Of a stretch of DNA of 51,040 nt, positions 34,561 through 43,124 are shown piece by piece. The DNA comes from Bacillota bacterium (GTDB lineage Bacteria > Bacillota > Bacilli > Alicyclobacillales > SLC66): positions 1 to 51,040 of the forward strand of contig JAKACV010000018.1 of the NCBI GenBank assembly GCA_021821085.1. Direction: 5' to 3'. The notes under the pieces were generated by a model. It was not told the origin of the DNA, did no database searches, and worked only from the letters and a program-made list of their open reading frames with translations. The first letter of the stretch is position 1; every line of letters starts with the position of its first letter. Position numbers and translations under genes: made by a program.

Positions 34561-35208
34561 GTGATGGGCGTGGCGATCCAGATCGACGGATGGAGCGTGA
34601 CGGAACAATTCCGGAAGTGCGGAAAGCCTAGTTGCCAAGTTTGCGCAAAAGACAAGGGACATGGCCCGTACTATTACGGGACTAAGAAAGTCGATGGTCG
34701 TTTGCAAAGCCGTTATTTTGGTCGGGAATTGCCAAGTGCGGACGGATCGGAGCCGGGTGATGCGTTACGCCATTTGGAGGCGGAGAATCAGGCATTGCGT
34801 GAAGAACTGGCACAGCTTCGTGCCGAAATGGAGGTTTTGAACCAGTGGTTGCGCGAGGCGAGCAAGAAAACAGTCAGCGAATTGAGCAGGAACGACGTTC
34901 AGCGCATTTTCGTTGAGGAAATCGAGCGGCTTAATCCACCCGAACAAATCCGCGATGAAGTGTGGGTGAGCCTTGAATCTGGTGTGTTTTCGGATAGCAT
35001 ACAAGAACATACAAGACTCGCTACAGGAAAGAGCGAGCGCCTGTTTGTGTGTCCGTTCCGTGGCCCACACTTTCGATATGCCAGCGCAGAGAAACTGGTA
35101 CGCACCGCGATTGAATATCTGGTGACTAGCCGGATGAAGGCAAAGGCGACGCGTGAGATAATAGCAACCAACAAGGAGAAAATCAAGAAACACGGCACGA
35201 TATTTTAG
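34561..35208 (+). CDS. DUF6788-like protein with coiled coil
   Basis: About 215 residues. The N-terminus has the Cys-rich pattern RKCGKPSCQVCAKDKGHGPYYYG and SRYFGRELP, as in DUF6788 proteins of mobile DNA. Residues 70-110 form a leucine-rich coiled coil; the rest is mixed charged with RTAIEYLVTSRMKAKATREII at the end. Function unknown; a DNA- or RNA-binding regulator is possible. AAGAAGGTG at 34556-34564 would serve a start at GTG 34570. The gene sits between the two inverted-repeat copies and carries the same CATACAAG word inside its coding part (near 35010). Confidence 0.55.
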   Translation: MMGVAIQIDGWSVTEQFRKCGKPSCQVCAKDKGHGPYYYGTKKVDGRLQSRYFGRELPSADGSEPGDALRHLEAENQALREELAQLRAEMEVLNQWLREASKKTVSELSRNDVQRIFVEEIERLNPPEQIRDEVWVSLESGVFSDSIQEHTRLATGKSERLFVCPFRGPHFRYASAEKLVRTAIEYLVTSRMKAKATREIIATNKEKIKKHGTIF

Positions 35209-35240
35209 TACACGCTAAAAACCCAGGAACCGTCTGGTGG

Positions 35241-35656
35241 TTTCTAGCTCATTATTTCACTTCAAAAGTGTCCGAAATTCTGCGGCTAAAATCCAAATGC
35301 GCACGAGTGTCCATACGAGTATGAATCGAGTAGGCTATCGATCATCTATTCCGGAAATTTCCCGCCACTCATTTTTGCAATACGGATATATTGTGCGTAT
35401 AGCTCGTTATTTCCATTGCAAAGTGTCCGAAAATATGCAGCTGGAACGTGAGTCTGCCTGCACTCAACGCGCACGGTACACGCATTCAAAGCGCGCGAAA
35501 AATGTATGTCTTGGTTTGCGGCTTCTTTGAACAAGAGGATTTCCTCGTGTGGATCATACCGTATTCATGCCGACTTCCCGCTGATTGTCAGCCGGGTTAT
35601 ATTCAATTCTGCCGCGATTTGACGGACACTTTTGAAGTGAAATAACGAGCTAGAAA
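35241..35656. repeat. MITE-like unit bounded by 45-bp inverted repeats
   Basis: Bases 35241-35285 (TTTCTAGCTCATTATTTCAC and onward) and 35612-35656 are inverted copies with about five mismatches. A third, shorter copy lies at 35400-35441 and a fourth at 38981-39026. Each holds an inner CACTTnnAAAGTG palindrome. The 416-bp unit has no gene. Confidence 0.65.
35457..35656. repeat. Direct repeat, left copy (second copy 38775-39026)
   Basis: The stretch with GCACTCAA, CTTCTTTGAACAAGAGGATT and the CCGCGATTT-CGGACACTTTT end recurs in the same direction about 3.3 kb to the right. The two copies bracket the rep pseudogene, the 195-residue gene and the secreted-protein gene. Confidence 0.65.
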
Positions 35657-35701
35657 CTCACATTCCCACCAGTCATCTTTTTTAGGCGTGAGCCACCACC
35701 T

Positions 35702-35830
35702 CCTTGTACGTTTCTTGTGCATCCAACATAATACACACAAGAAACATACAAGATACCCAAAAACAACCCATGAGTAGAAACCCACTTGGGTCAAGGGACG
35801 TGGAATACCGGAGCGGGTGTTTTTCCCGCG
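35702..35830. repeat. Right copy of the ~130-bp inverted repeat
   Basis: Reverse-oriented partner of 34430-34560, including the CCACTTGGGTCAAGGGA core and the CTTGTATGTTTCTTGTG / CACAAGAAACGTACAAG palindrome. No gene follows it on the reverse strand; after AAGGAGGTGGTGG the frame stops at once. Confidence 0.8.
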
Positions 35831-35937
35831 AGGATATGCCGCGAAAGCCCTTGACGCGCAAGGACGACTTTCATGCTTTTGTTGTCCCTTCCGACCCAAT
35901 GTCGGAAGGGTTGCCATGCGGCGAGCTAGGGAGGGGT

Positions 35938-35967
35938 GCGGGGGTGGAACTCCCCCGCGTTTTTTTG
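35938..35967 (+). terminator. Rho-independent terminator before rep
   Basis: Stem GCGGGGG (35938-35944) with CCCCCGC (35952-35958), followed by G and seven T residues. Confidence 0.85.
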
Positions 35968-35990
35968 TTTTTGCGTCTCTTTCTTGTTTT

Positions 35991-36038
35991 AATACTTTAA
36001 TACTTTAATACTTTAATACTTTAATACTTTAATACTTT
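35991..36038. repeat. Six 8-bp tandem repeats upstream of rep
   Basis: AATACTTT is repeated six times without mismatch about 160 bases before the rep start, just after a terminator. It may be a replication-origin element or a slippage array. Confidence 0.85.
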
Positions 36039-36197
36039 AGAAACATGACTGATTGATAGAATGGGTAAAAAACCGCGTCACTAAAGGGAAATCTAGCATT
36101 TTTGCTGTGAATGGGTTGATAGACAAAAACCTCGTTTTTGGTGTATGGTTTAGGTGTCGAGTCTATACCAATACAATCCAGAAACGAGGCTTCGTTT

Positions 36198-37223
36198 ATG
36201 CTTGAATACCATCAGTATACCCCACAGGAGATACATAGATCAACGGATGAAACAGGGGAAGTTTTGTCGGATCGGCGCGAAATTGGCAAAGAAAGACCCT
36301 GGAAGGAACACAAGTTGCAGAGTCTGGCTGTGGCAGCTGCATATGAAGCGTTGGGCAAGTCAAAGTATGAGCGCGTACATAATTGCAGTAATTACCTGAA
36401 TTTTATCGAATGCAGCAATGATTCCACCCATCCGAAGCGTCTAAAACGTGCGAATTTTTGCCGGGATAGACTATGCCCGCAATGTAATGAACGAAAAAGT
36501 ACGGTCATAGCGCACCAGGTAAAAAAAAGTGTGTCATCACGCATTGCAAGACCGAAAATTGCGCTTTATCTTAATCTTATTGACCTTAACGGTGAAGAAC
36601 TGTCCAGGATATGAGCTTTCCAATGCCATTGATGCCATTGTTTGCAGGCTTTCAGCGTATGACCCAAGTGAAGCGATATACGCAGGCGATCTTAGGTCAA
36701 TTCCGATCTTTGGAGATTACATACAACGCAAAACGAGATGACTACCACTCACACTTTCATGCATTGCTGGCGGTTCCACCGAGTTACTTTAACGGGACAC
36801 ACGATCTGTACATAAAGCAACCAGAATGGGTTGCTCTTTGGCGGGACGCAATGCGGGTGGACTATGATCCATCTGTTGACGTGCGGATCATCCGGGCCAA
36901 TAAGAACCGTGAGGGATCGGACGCCATTTCTTCTGCAGCTGCAGAAGTGGCCAAGTACGCAGCAAAGCCAAACATCTACGACTTACCTCCAGATGCCCTT
37001 GAGACCGTCATAGATACGCTGGACGGCGCTCTAAAGGGTCGCAGGAGTTTCGTGTGGACGATTGTTGAAAACTGTCTCTAAAGAGCTTAAAATGGCTGAT
37101 GTAGAGACAGCGGACTTGATCCACACAGAAGATGATGAACTAAAAGGTTGTACATGCGAAATATGCGGCTCTGGCCTCGTGGATCATATGTACAAATGGC
37201 GAGAATGTAACTATATCGGGTGA
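36198..37223 (+). pseudogene. Rolling-circle plasmid replication protein (Rep_1), frameshifted
   Basis: Reading across three frames restores a pC194/pUB110-type Rep of about 335 residues. The first frame gives the Cys-rich FCRDRLCPQCNERKS; near 36560 the reading moves to a second frame (LTLTVKNCPGYELSNAIDA); near 36640 to a third (GFQRMTQVKRYTQAILGQF, then the HUH-type YHSHFHALLAVP and the EVAKYAAKP tyrosine motif); near 37050 it shifts again into LLKTVSKELKMADVETADL with the C-terminal YKW end at 37223. Catalytic His and Tyr motifs are intact, but the three frameshifts should prevent function. It marks an integrated plasmid. Confidence 0.8.
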
Positions 37224-37265
37224 AGTGTCCCAGTTCGTAAAACTAATGAAGGGGTTGAAATTAAA

Positions 37266-37853
37266 ATGTCCAGCATATTTGATATCAATGTAAATGAATA
37301 TTTGAATTTTGCACTTTTTCTAAGAGATGCTGCTGGTTTATTACGATATCAGGGATACATTGGAAGGGACTTCAGATGGCCCTTTAATGAAAATGAGTTC
37401 TTAAACGAAGTCGGAATACAAACATTTGCTGAAGCATCACAACAATGGAATGAATGGTGGGAAGAATTGGTCTTAATATCAAAAAACGAAGTAATTAATG
37501 ATACGATTCATTACTCATATTTAGACGATATTTCCATGGGGAAATTCAAAAATCTTGATAAATATCAAGATTTGAAAGTGGCGGCCCAATGGGTATTTTC
37601 TAGATATCTCGGTTGGTGGACTTTACCTTACGCGGGAGGAAAATCGGCTATTGAAACTCATATCAATAATCAAGCAAATGTATTATCTAAAAAATGGAGA
37701 ATTGATAATATTGATAATGAGGATGAACGTAACTTTATATTGAGAGTTGTATATCCATTTAAATTCGAATCAATGATTGAAAAAATAGACAATAAAACCA
37801 TTTTTGGGATTATCGGTGTGTGCGCTTTATATGAAAATCGATTAAACATATAG
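37266..37853 (+). CDS. Hypothetical 195-residue protein downstream of rep
   Basis: An AT-rich gene with ATG at 37266 behind a GGGG-containing site. The protein is soluble and rich in Trp and aromatic residues (WNEWWEELV, WVFSRYLGWWTLPYAGGKSAIE), ending in a hydrophobic IFGIIGVCALYE segment. No family is recognised. Position next to the rep pseudogene suggests it came with the plasmid. Unlike rep, its frame is intact. Confidence 0.55.
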   Translation: MSSIFDINVNEYLNFALFLRDAAGLLRYQGYIGRDFRWPFNENEFLNEVGIQTFAEASQQWNEWWEELVLISKNEVINDTIHYSYLDDISMGKFKNLDKYQDLKVAAQWVFSRYLGWWTLPYAGGKSAIETHINNQANVLSKKWRIDNIDNEDERNFILRVVYPFKFESMIEKIDNKTIFGIIGVCALYENRLNI

Positions 37854-38088
37854 ACCTCCATGGCATTGTCACTCCATAAGCGAAAGATGAAAATGGCCTT
37901 CGATTGATGGTGGAGGTCACGGTCTGCTGGGGATAGCAGGTATTTTCTGAGTAGACATTTATACCGCTCCGCATCACCAGCAGGAGGACAAAAATCGATA
38001 CCGCCTATTTTCAGAGTAGAGTAGATGGATAATAAAAATAGTAGGCATCCTAGAGAATGCCTACTATGAATTTGCAAATAAAACCCTT
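37854..38088. other. Intergenic region with terminator for the secreted-protein gene
   Basis: No gene seen. An eight-base inverted repeat (GACCTCCA near 37853 and TGGAGGTC near 37911) and a terminator hairpin (38039-38066) are present. Confidence 0.5.
38027..38066 (-). terminator. Terminator of the secreted-protein gene
   Basis: On the reverse strand a 10-bp stem (38039-38048 with 38057-38066) is followed by a T-rich tail. Confidence 0.75.
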
Positions 38089-38670
38089 TTAGTAATATAC
38101 TGATGCGGAGGCGGTAGGTGATCCAAAAGATCCAATATCACCGTAAGTCGTAACCACATTACCTTGAAGCTGGGCATAATAATTACCTGTTGAAGGGACG
38201 GAAACAGAAACTTGGTCATTCCAATTGTCGGTGGCCGGTACTATTGGGAAAATTTCATCTAAGGTCGTCACTTTCGTCCCAGTAAGGCTTCCCTTGTAAA
38301 TGTTTATATATCCTTCAATAAAGTCTGCCGCCCCATATTGTGGATTGAGAGTGAAACCAAAATTTATTTCGAGTGTTTTTGAACCATTTTGGAACATCGT
38401 AATTTGTGAAGTTCCTCCATTTCCCTCCGCACTTCCATCTGGAGAAATTAAATTATTCTTCGTACCGTTTTTATGTACGATATATATTGTTGCTGTGCCA
38501 TTTTCTGATGTCTGAGAACCTATGGAAGTCGGAACGTTACTTCCTCCAGACACTGAACCTGAAGTATGTTGGATTGGAGTGTTAGGAATAAGGGTATTCG
38601 CAAACGCGTTTGTTGCAGTACCGCACAAGAGCAGGGCAGCTAGTGCGGAAGTTACGAGTGATTTTCTCAA
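38089..38670 (-). CDS. Secreted protein with Sec signal peptide
   Basis: A 193-residue protein. The first 25 residues are a clear signal peptide (MRKSLVTSALAALLLCG, then AFA before the likely cut). The mature part is rich in Gly, Ser, Thr and Asn with alternating strand pattern (TATIYIVHKNG, KTLEINFGF, YYAQLQGN), like a beta-sandwich exoprotein. No family is recognised. TTG at 38670 follows AGGAGG by seven bases. It is flanked by terminator and repeats and was probably carried by the plasmid-derived segment. Confidence 0.65.
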   Translation of the reverse strand: MRKSLVTSALAALLLCGTATNAFANTLIPNTPIQHTSGSVSGGSNVPTSIGSQTSENGTATIYIVHKNGTKNNLISPDGSAEGNGGTSQITMFQNGSKTLEINFGFTLNPQYGAADFIEGYINIYKGSLTGTKVTTLDEIFPIVPATDNWNDQVSVSVPSTGNYYAQLQGNVVTTYGDIGSFGSPTASASVYY

Positions 38671-38774
38671 ATCATTTCCTCCTAAATAGATATGTTATGG
38701 TTATTTTTACCCAAGTGAGTATATCACAACTCTATTGTCGTTTTTTTGTCGAATTGTGTCGTTCTATAAAATGC

Positions 38775-39026
38775 ACTCAAAGCGCATGGAATACGCACGC
38801 GAAGCGCACGGAAAATGCATATCTAGGTCTGCTGACAAAGAAGTCGCAAAATCGCGACACTTTCATTTTGAAAGCATCGGGATTTTGCGACTTCTTTGAA
38901 CAAGAGGATTTACTCGCGCAGATCATGCCGTAATCACGCCGGATTCACGCCATTTCTACGCTGTTACGTTATGATTTCTGCCGCGATTTTCGGACACTTT
39001 TCAAGTGAAATAGCGATTCAGAAACT
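38775..39026. repeat. Direct repeat, right copy
   Basis: Same family as 35457-35656, including CTTCTTTGAACAAGAGGATT at 38890 and the CGGACACTTTT end at 38991. It differs by extra sequence that forms the 18-bp hairpin. Confidence 0.6.
38836..38898. repeat. 18-bp perfect inverted repeat
   Basis: CAAAGAAGTCGCAAAATC (38836-38853) is exactly reversed at 38881-38898; the 27-base loop holds a smaller CTTTCATTTTGAAAG hairpin. Confidence 0.8.
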
Positions 39027-39370
39027 TACGTGCCTCCCTCGATGCCCTTTGCGGTGAGGCGGGTTTTGATCTTTGGGTCATATTTGGCTCGCCTTTGGTT
39101 CAGCTTTTTCGCAGTCCCCCAGGGGGGCGAAAGTGGGGGTGCTTTAGGAGAATCATTTCTGTCTGAATTCCTTAGTATTTCTGCGGTGAGACAGGTTGGT
39201 ATATCCCGGTGATATCCGGATGGAATCCAGGCCATATCCCTGTTATATCCGTGATAATTGACCTGGCTACATGTGATGAATGACTACTTAATCTTTGCTT
39301 TGATGCTGTCTCATTGGAACGTCGTTGGCGTGGATATATTGCCCTTATGGGGTATTGCCGAAGTCGTGGG

Positions 39371-40832
39371 AGTGTCAACTTATTTTGTGTAAACTCTTTT
39401 GTCAAGTTTTCTGCGTGATGCCCGCTTTTGACCACCTCCAAGTTGAATCTTCCATTTCCAATCCCAGTTGAGGCTGTCAAGGTACGCTTTCCCGCCTTGA
39501 CAGCCGGTTCAATCTGTCCGTCCATACTTGTAAAACGGTGGCATTCCACACCTGTGTGGAATCCGCCCTAGCTGCGCTCTTTTAAGGGAGATACGGCATG
39601 ATCCGATCCCCAAAGTAAATCGCAAGCTGTCCCAAAATCTGTCCCCAATTTGCGATCCTCATCGTCCACTTTCTTGTCACTTCCATCGTCGCCAGGTAGA
39701 GCATCTTGGTCAGCGCCTCATCGCTTGGGAAGATGCTCTTTCCCTTCGTCACTTTGCGCAATTGACGGTGATATCCTTTGATGATGTTTGTCGTGTACAT
39801 GATGCGTCGCATCTCGACTGGGTACCGATAAAACGTCGCAAGTTCATCCCAGTTGTCCCGCCATGTCCGCACACATAGCGGATATTTTTTGCCCCATTCT
39901 TGTTCAAATCGATCCAATTCCAGGTGCGCTGCTTCTTCCGTCGGCGCTTTGTAGATTGGCTTGAGGGACGCGGTGACCGCCTTGAAATCCTTGTACGATA
40001 CGTACTTGAGTGAATTTCGTATCTGATGCACAATGCATTTTTGAATGTCCGAATTCGCAAAGCTAGCCGCAATCGCCTCGCTGAATCCTTTGAGGTTATC
40101 CGTGGAGAAAACATGCACATCCTGAACCCCACGCGCCTTAATCTCCGTCAACACGCCAAGCCAAAACTTTGCAGATTCGTGCTCGCCAATCCACATCCCC
40201 AGCACATCTTTTTGTCCGTCAAGATCGATGCCAACCACCATGTAGGCTGCTTTGTTTTGTACATGACCATCTTGCCTGACTTTGTAGTGAATGGCATCGA
40301 GAAAGACGATCGCATAGACCAGCTGTAACGGGCGATTCTGCCACTCTCGAGAGTTGGCGAGATCTCCATGCCGTAAATTTGGTGGAGATGCGCCCCTATA
40401 TCGCGGGTGCTCACACCCCGCGCATAGAGTGCGATAACTTGCTCTTCAATGCATGGCATGCGCCGCTGATGCTTCTTGACGAGAATGGGATCGAACTCAC
40501 TTTGACGATCACGGGGGATCTCAAGATCGATCGTGCCAAGGTCAGACTCGACTGTTTTTGAGCTGTGGCCATTGCGACTGTTCTCGGTTTGCTTGTTCTT
40601 GGTGTCATGTTTGGTGTAACCCAGATGCGTGTCCATTTCGGCTTCAAGCATCTCCTGCATGGTGCTTGCGAGAGATCCTTGATCATGGATTGCACATCGT
40701 TCAAATCTTTCAAGTTGCTTTCCTTAATCTATTTACGAATTTGATCTTTGGATACGAGTTCCATACGTTTCATCTTCCCAAGGTGAACTCCCTTTCGGGG
40801 TGTCGGGAGTTTACACAAACTATTTTACACCC
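39371..40832 (-). mobile_element. IS256-family insertion sequence, degraded
   Basis: The ends carry matching inverted repeats: TTTGTGTAAACTC inside 39372-39396 and GAGTTTACACAAA inside 40807-40831, with further partial identity outward. The inside holds a broken IS256-type transposase. No target duplication was found by eye. Confidence 0.65.
39582..40713 (-). pseudogene. IS256-type transposase, frameshifted and internally deleted
   Basis: The reverse strand shows successive pieces of one Mutator/IS256 transposase. The start (MKDLNDVQSMIKDL) changes frame near 40665 into MQEMLEAEMDTHLGYTKHD and IEEQVIALYARGVSTRDIGAHL; near 40345 about 15 residues are missing and the frame shifts again, with REWQNRPLQLVYAIVFLDAIHY, then VVGIDLDGQKDVLGMWIGE and GFSEAI, ending in the usual helical C-terminus. 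Catalytic Asp regions are present but the protein cannot be made in one piece. Confidence 0.85.
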
Positions 40833-40907
40833 TCTATGTATATTTAAAACATCTCTTGGCAGCATTTGCAACATAGAGAAGGGGCATATAAGAACATTCG
40901 AACGAGC

Positions 40908-41576
40908 TTATGATGATTCGTTTATGAATTGTCGTATGGTTTGAATCATATGTTGAGATAATTGGGCCCACTTGACCGATCCTTGTTTTGCACTCGCATT
41001 TTGTGCTAAATAGCGTGTTAAACTGGCTGTATCATGTACCACGAGATGTTCTGCAAGCGCCATCATCAATGCAGTTTCCCACTCGCCTGATGGATGAAAA
41101 TCTCTTGTTGTTGGCGTTGAATTCAATTCCCCTGTCTCTGAATCGCTTTGACGCACCCCATCTCGCCACCATACAAAGGGGAGAATTCGCAATCTACTGT
41201 CCACATCGGTATGCAGTGCGTGGGTGAGAAGTCGTTCTTTATATAAGCTGTCTGTAAGAATAATTACGTGACGAAAGTGAAAATGGCGCAAAAGTTCACG
41301 GACATAGCGACTGGCCATTTGAGTAAATGCTTCTTGTGGCAATTGCACAAGCGCAGAATCGTCAAATGTTGTGTCAATGGACTGAACGGGTAACGTGAGA
41401 ATGCGATCACCCATTGTGATTTCGACCTCGTCGCGCAATCTTCGTAGGATATACCACGTCGTGCCGACAGGAAGATGAGTCGGTCGCCAAGTGAGACCGC
41501 CGAATGTTAATAGAACGGTATCTAATTCATGTTGTTTCGTCTCCATGTCGCTGATTGTAAATTCTTCGAAACGCAT
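40908..41576 (-). CDS. ypiF: YpiF-like protein (probable DUF2487)
   Basis: A 222-residue soluble protein. The start MRFEEFTISDMETKQHELDTVLLTF and the inner FHFRHVIILTD and LRILPFVWW segments fit DUF2487, which is next to ypiB in Bacillus. It is longer than B. subtilis YpiF (about 147 residues), so the match is position-led. ATG at 41576 has GAGGAG seven bases upstream. Function unknown. The mobile region ends just past its 3' end. Confidence 0.5.
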   Translation of the reverse strand: MRFEEFTISDMETKQHELDTVLLTFGGLTWRPTHLPVGTTWYILRRLRDEVEITMGDRILTLPVQSIDTTFDDSALVQLPQEAFTQMASRYVRELLRHFHFRHVIILTDSLYKERLLTHALHTDVDSRLRILPFVWWRDGVRQSDSETGELNSTPTTRDFHPSGEWETALMMALAEHLVVHDTASLTRYLAQNASAKQGSVKWAQLSQHMIQTIRQFINESS

Positions 41577-41602
41577 GATTGTACTCCTCAAACTGTAATG
41601 TA

Positions 41603-41638
41603 GAAAAATAGGAGGCGATGTTGCCGCTCCTATTTTTC
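41603..41638 (-). terminator. Terminator between the riboswitch-controlled gene and ypiF
   Basis: A 12-bp stem (41603-41614 with 41627-41638) whose arms end in A/T runs, so it can work on both strands. Confidence 0.75.
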
Positions 41639-41655
41639 ATTCGCGTTTTTACAAT

Positions 41656-42141
41656 TTAAAATCGAGCTTGCCCAAATGTTGCTGTTTGATTGACAAAATA
41701 ACCTGGCAAATCTAGTGCCTGATCATCTTCCAATCGCTTCATGCCAAGATCGCGCAATGTTTGTCGAATACCTTCGTGGATAGCCTGTTCCATATCTGGT
41801 GCATAGCGATCATTCATAGAAAGTGCTTCACGGATACCTTGACTTACAGATCTCGTCACATAGGACACATCAAGTCCCGCACAAACAAGACCATGTAAGA
41901 CACCTCGTGTCGTTTCGGTAACAGAAAAGCTATGCAAAGGAACTCGGCTCAATATTACACCCATAATCGCATGTTGAGCTATTTCGGGAATCTCACGAAT
42001 TAAAATTTCCGTGTCTTTTGTCGTGTTGCAATACATCGTGACTTCATGTGTAATAACTGAACAAATACAGGTTTCGGAAGAAGTTTCTTCCAATTCTATG
42101 CCGCGAATTATTCCTTCTTGAATATCATGTACAATCGTCAT
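41656..42141 (-). CDS. Unrecognised protein behind a c-di-AMP riboswitch
   Basis: A 161-residue protein with no signal peptide and no membrane helix. It contains four loosely similar helical units: IQEGIIRGIE, TTRGVLHGLVCAGLD, VSQGIREALS and IHEGIRQTLRDLG, with cysteines near residues 23-25 and 36. The fold is not known to me. GGGGAAA precedes the ATG at 42141. A c-di-AMP riboswitch with terminator lies directly upstream and another terminator follows the stop, so the gene is a single-gene unit controlled by c-di-AMP. Known members of this regulon handle potassium, osmolytes and cell-wall turnover. Confidence 0.65.
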   Translation of the reverse strand: MTIVHDIQEGIIRGIELEETSSETCICSVITHEVTMYCNTTKDTEILIREIPEIAQHAIMGVILSRVPLHSFSVTETTRGVLHGLVCAGLDVSYVTRSVSQGIREALSMNDRYAPDMEQAIHEGIRQTLRDLGMKRLEDDQALDLPGYFVNQTATFGQARF

Positions 42142-42182
42142 GTCAATTTCCCCTTTTCAATTTTAGACGCAAATAAAATAAA

Positions 42183-42208
42183 AAACCGTGACAATCATTC
42201 AGTCACGG
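42183..42208 (-). terminator. Terminator of the c-di-AMP riboswitch
   Basis: CCGTGAC (42202-42208 read in reverse) pairs with GTCACGG (42186-42192), followed on the reverse strand by TTTTTTATTTTATTT. Confidence 0.8.
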
Positions 42209-42211
42209 AAG

Positions 42212-42385
42212 CGCGAATAAAAAGGAAGTGGTTATCGGCATAACCATTCACCCTCTTTCCGCTTACGAGGTTAGCTGTCGGATTCGGGCCGAGAGTTGCC
42301 CTACGAATCTAACGATTCGATTCACCCCAAACAAATTGGTTCCCCCGCTTCCGAACTTCGGAATTGAGCGCTATAGTATTAAACT
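42212..42385 (-). ncRNA. c-di-AMP riboswitch (ydaO/yuaA leader)
   Basis: On the reverse strand the aptamer core is read as GGAAGCGGGGGAACCAA, then GGGGTGAA, GTAGGGCAACTCTC, CCGAATCCGACAGCTAACCT and CGTAAGCG, in the order of the ydaO/yuaA class (Rfam RF00379). These motifs form the two c-di-AMP pockets. A terminator follows at once. In this class ligand binding usually favours termination, so high c-di-AMP should switch the gene off. The boundaries are approximate. Confidence 0.92.
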
Positions 42386-42453
42386 GTAAGCTACTGCTAT
42401 TATTCATATGATACCTCACTTTCGTTTAAACTACAATAGCTAAATAAGGCACA

Positions 42454-43008
42454 TTATTGAATATGATTGAGATACGCTTTGTATCTTGCACTTAATTCCA
42501 TGAACACGTCTCTATCACCTTCATCCAATGCTTGATTGATTGAGGTAAGTAACCGTTTGATATGGTGTGTTTGTTCGATGTGGTCGAGTAATAAGTCTAC
42601 CTGTAATCCGATCAAAATGTCTGTTGGTGTTGCTTTGCGAATAGGTTCTTGTGTAGTTTCAATCACGGCGGCATAGTGTACGCAGTCACTGCGTTCTTTG
42701 TAGTAAAGCGTAATATACACGTCTTCTTCAGGATGACTGTGTACATCAAGAAATGCCTTTTCTACGTCTGATGTAACACGTTTATTTTTATAAAATTTAA
42801 ATCCCGTCATTTGCACACAAGTCGTAGACATCAGTAATGACTTCTGAGAATTCTTGAACTGTTCTGTGAAATGAACTTTCGCAAGTAATTGATCATTAGA
42901 CGCCAAGTATTGGAGTAACCATTCTGCCTCTGGATTTCGTAATTCGTACCGTTCAAGAAACCATTTTATGAATTGTTTTTTATCAGTTACTGTAATCACG
43001 TTTTTCAT
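42454..43008 (-). CDS. ypiB: YpiB-like protein (UPF0302)
   Basis: A 184-residue protein with the UPF0302 pattern: FIKWFLERYELRNPEAEWLLQYLASND, then VHFTEQF and a C-terminal IDEAL-like helix (INQALDEGDRDVFMELSARY). Function unknown; it sits beside tyrA and ypiF in Bacillus as here. GGAGGCGCGCC precedes the ATG. Confidence 0.85.
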   Translation of the reverse strand: MKNVITVTDKKQFIKWFLERYELRNPEAEWLLQYLASNDQLLAKVHFTEQFKNSQKSLLMSTTCVQMTGFKFYKNKRVTSDVEKAFLDVHSHPEEDVYITLYYKERSDCVHYAAVIETTQEPIRKATPTDILIGLQVDLLLDHIEQTHHIKRLLTSINQALDEGDRDVFMELSARYKAYLNHIQ

Positions 43009-43124
43009 GTGGGCGCGCCTCCTGTTAGCCTACCAAGAAATGCTCATAAAAGTTTGAATGTTCGCCTCTTTCTAATGTTGTATTCGCCAATACCTTGTCG
43101 CTTTCCTGCTGTTTGACTACAAAG

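Larger units (their letters stand above)
35209..36197. other. Non-coding repeat region between the DUF6788-like gene and rep
   Basis: Nearly 1 kb with no convincing gene. It holds three members of a 45-bp repeat family (35241-35285, 35400-35441, 35612-35656), the right copy of the 130-bp inverted repeat (35702-35830), a 10-bp hairpin (35886-35910), a terminator (35938-35967) and six 8-bp tandem repeats (35991-36038). The part past 35880 resembles the control region of a small plasmid. Confidence 0.6.
38671..39370. other. Repeat-rich non-coding region
   Basis: About 700 bases. It holds the right copy of the 200-bp direct repeat (38775-39026), an 18-bp perfect inverted repeat (38836-38853 with 38881-38898) and a run of GATATCC-like words at 39190-39260. 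A reverse-strand open frame spans part of it but reads as low-complexity repeats. Confidence 0.5.

Noticed and set aside
39172-39549. 125-codon reverse-strand frame left of the IS256 transposase
   Set aside because: It crosses the insertion-sequence end and repeated ATATCC words, with no site or recognisable domain.
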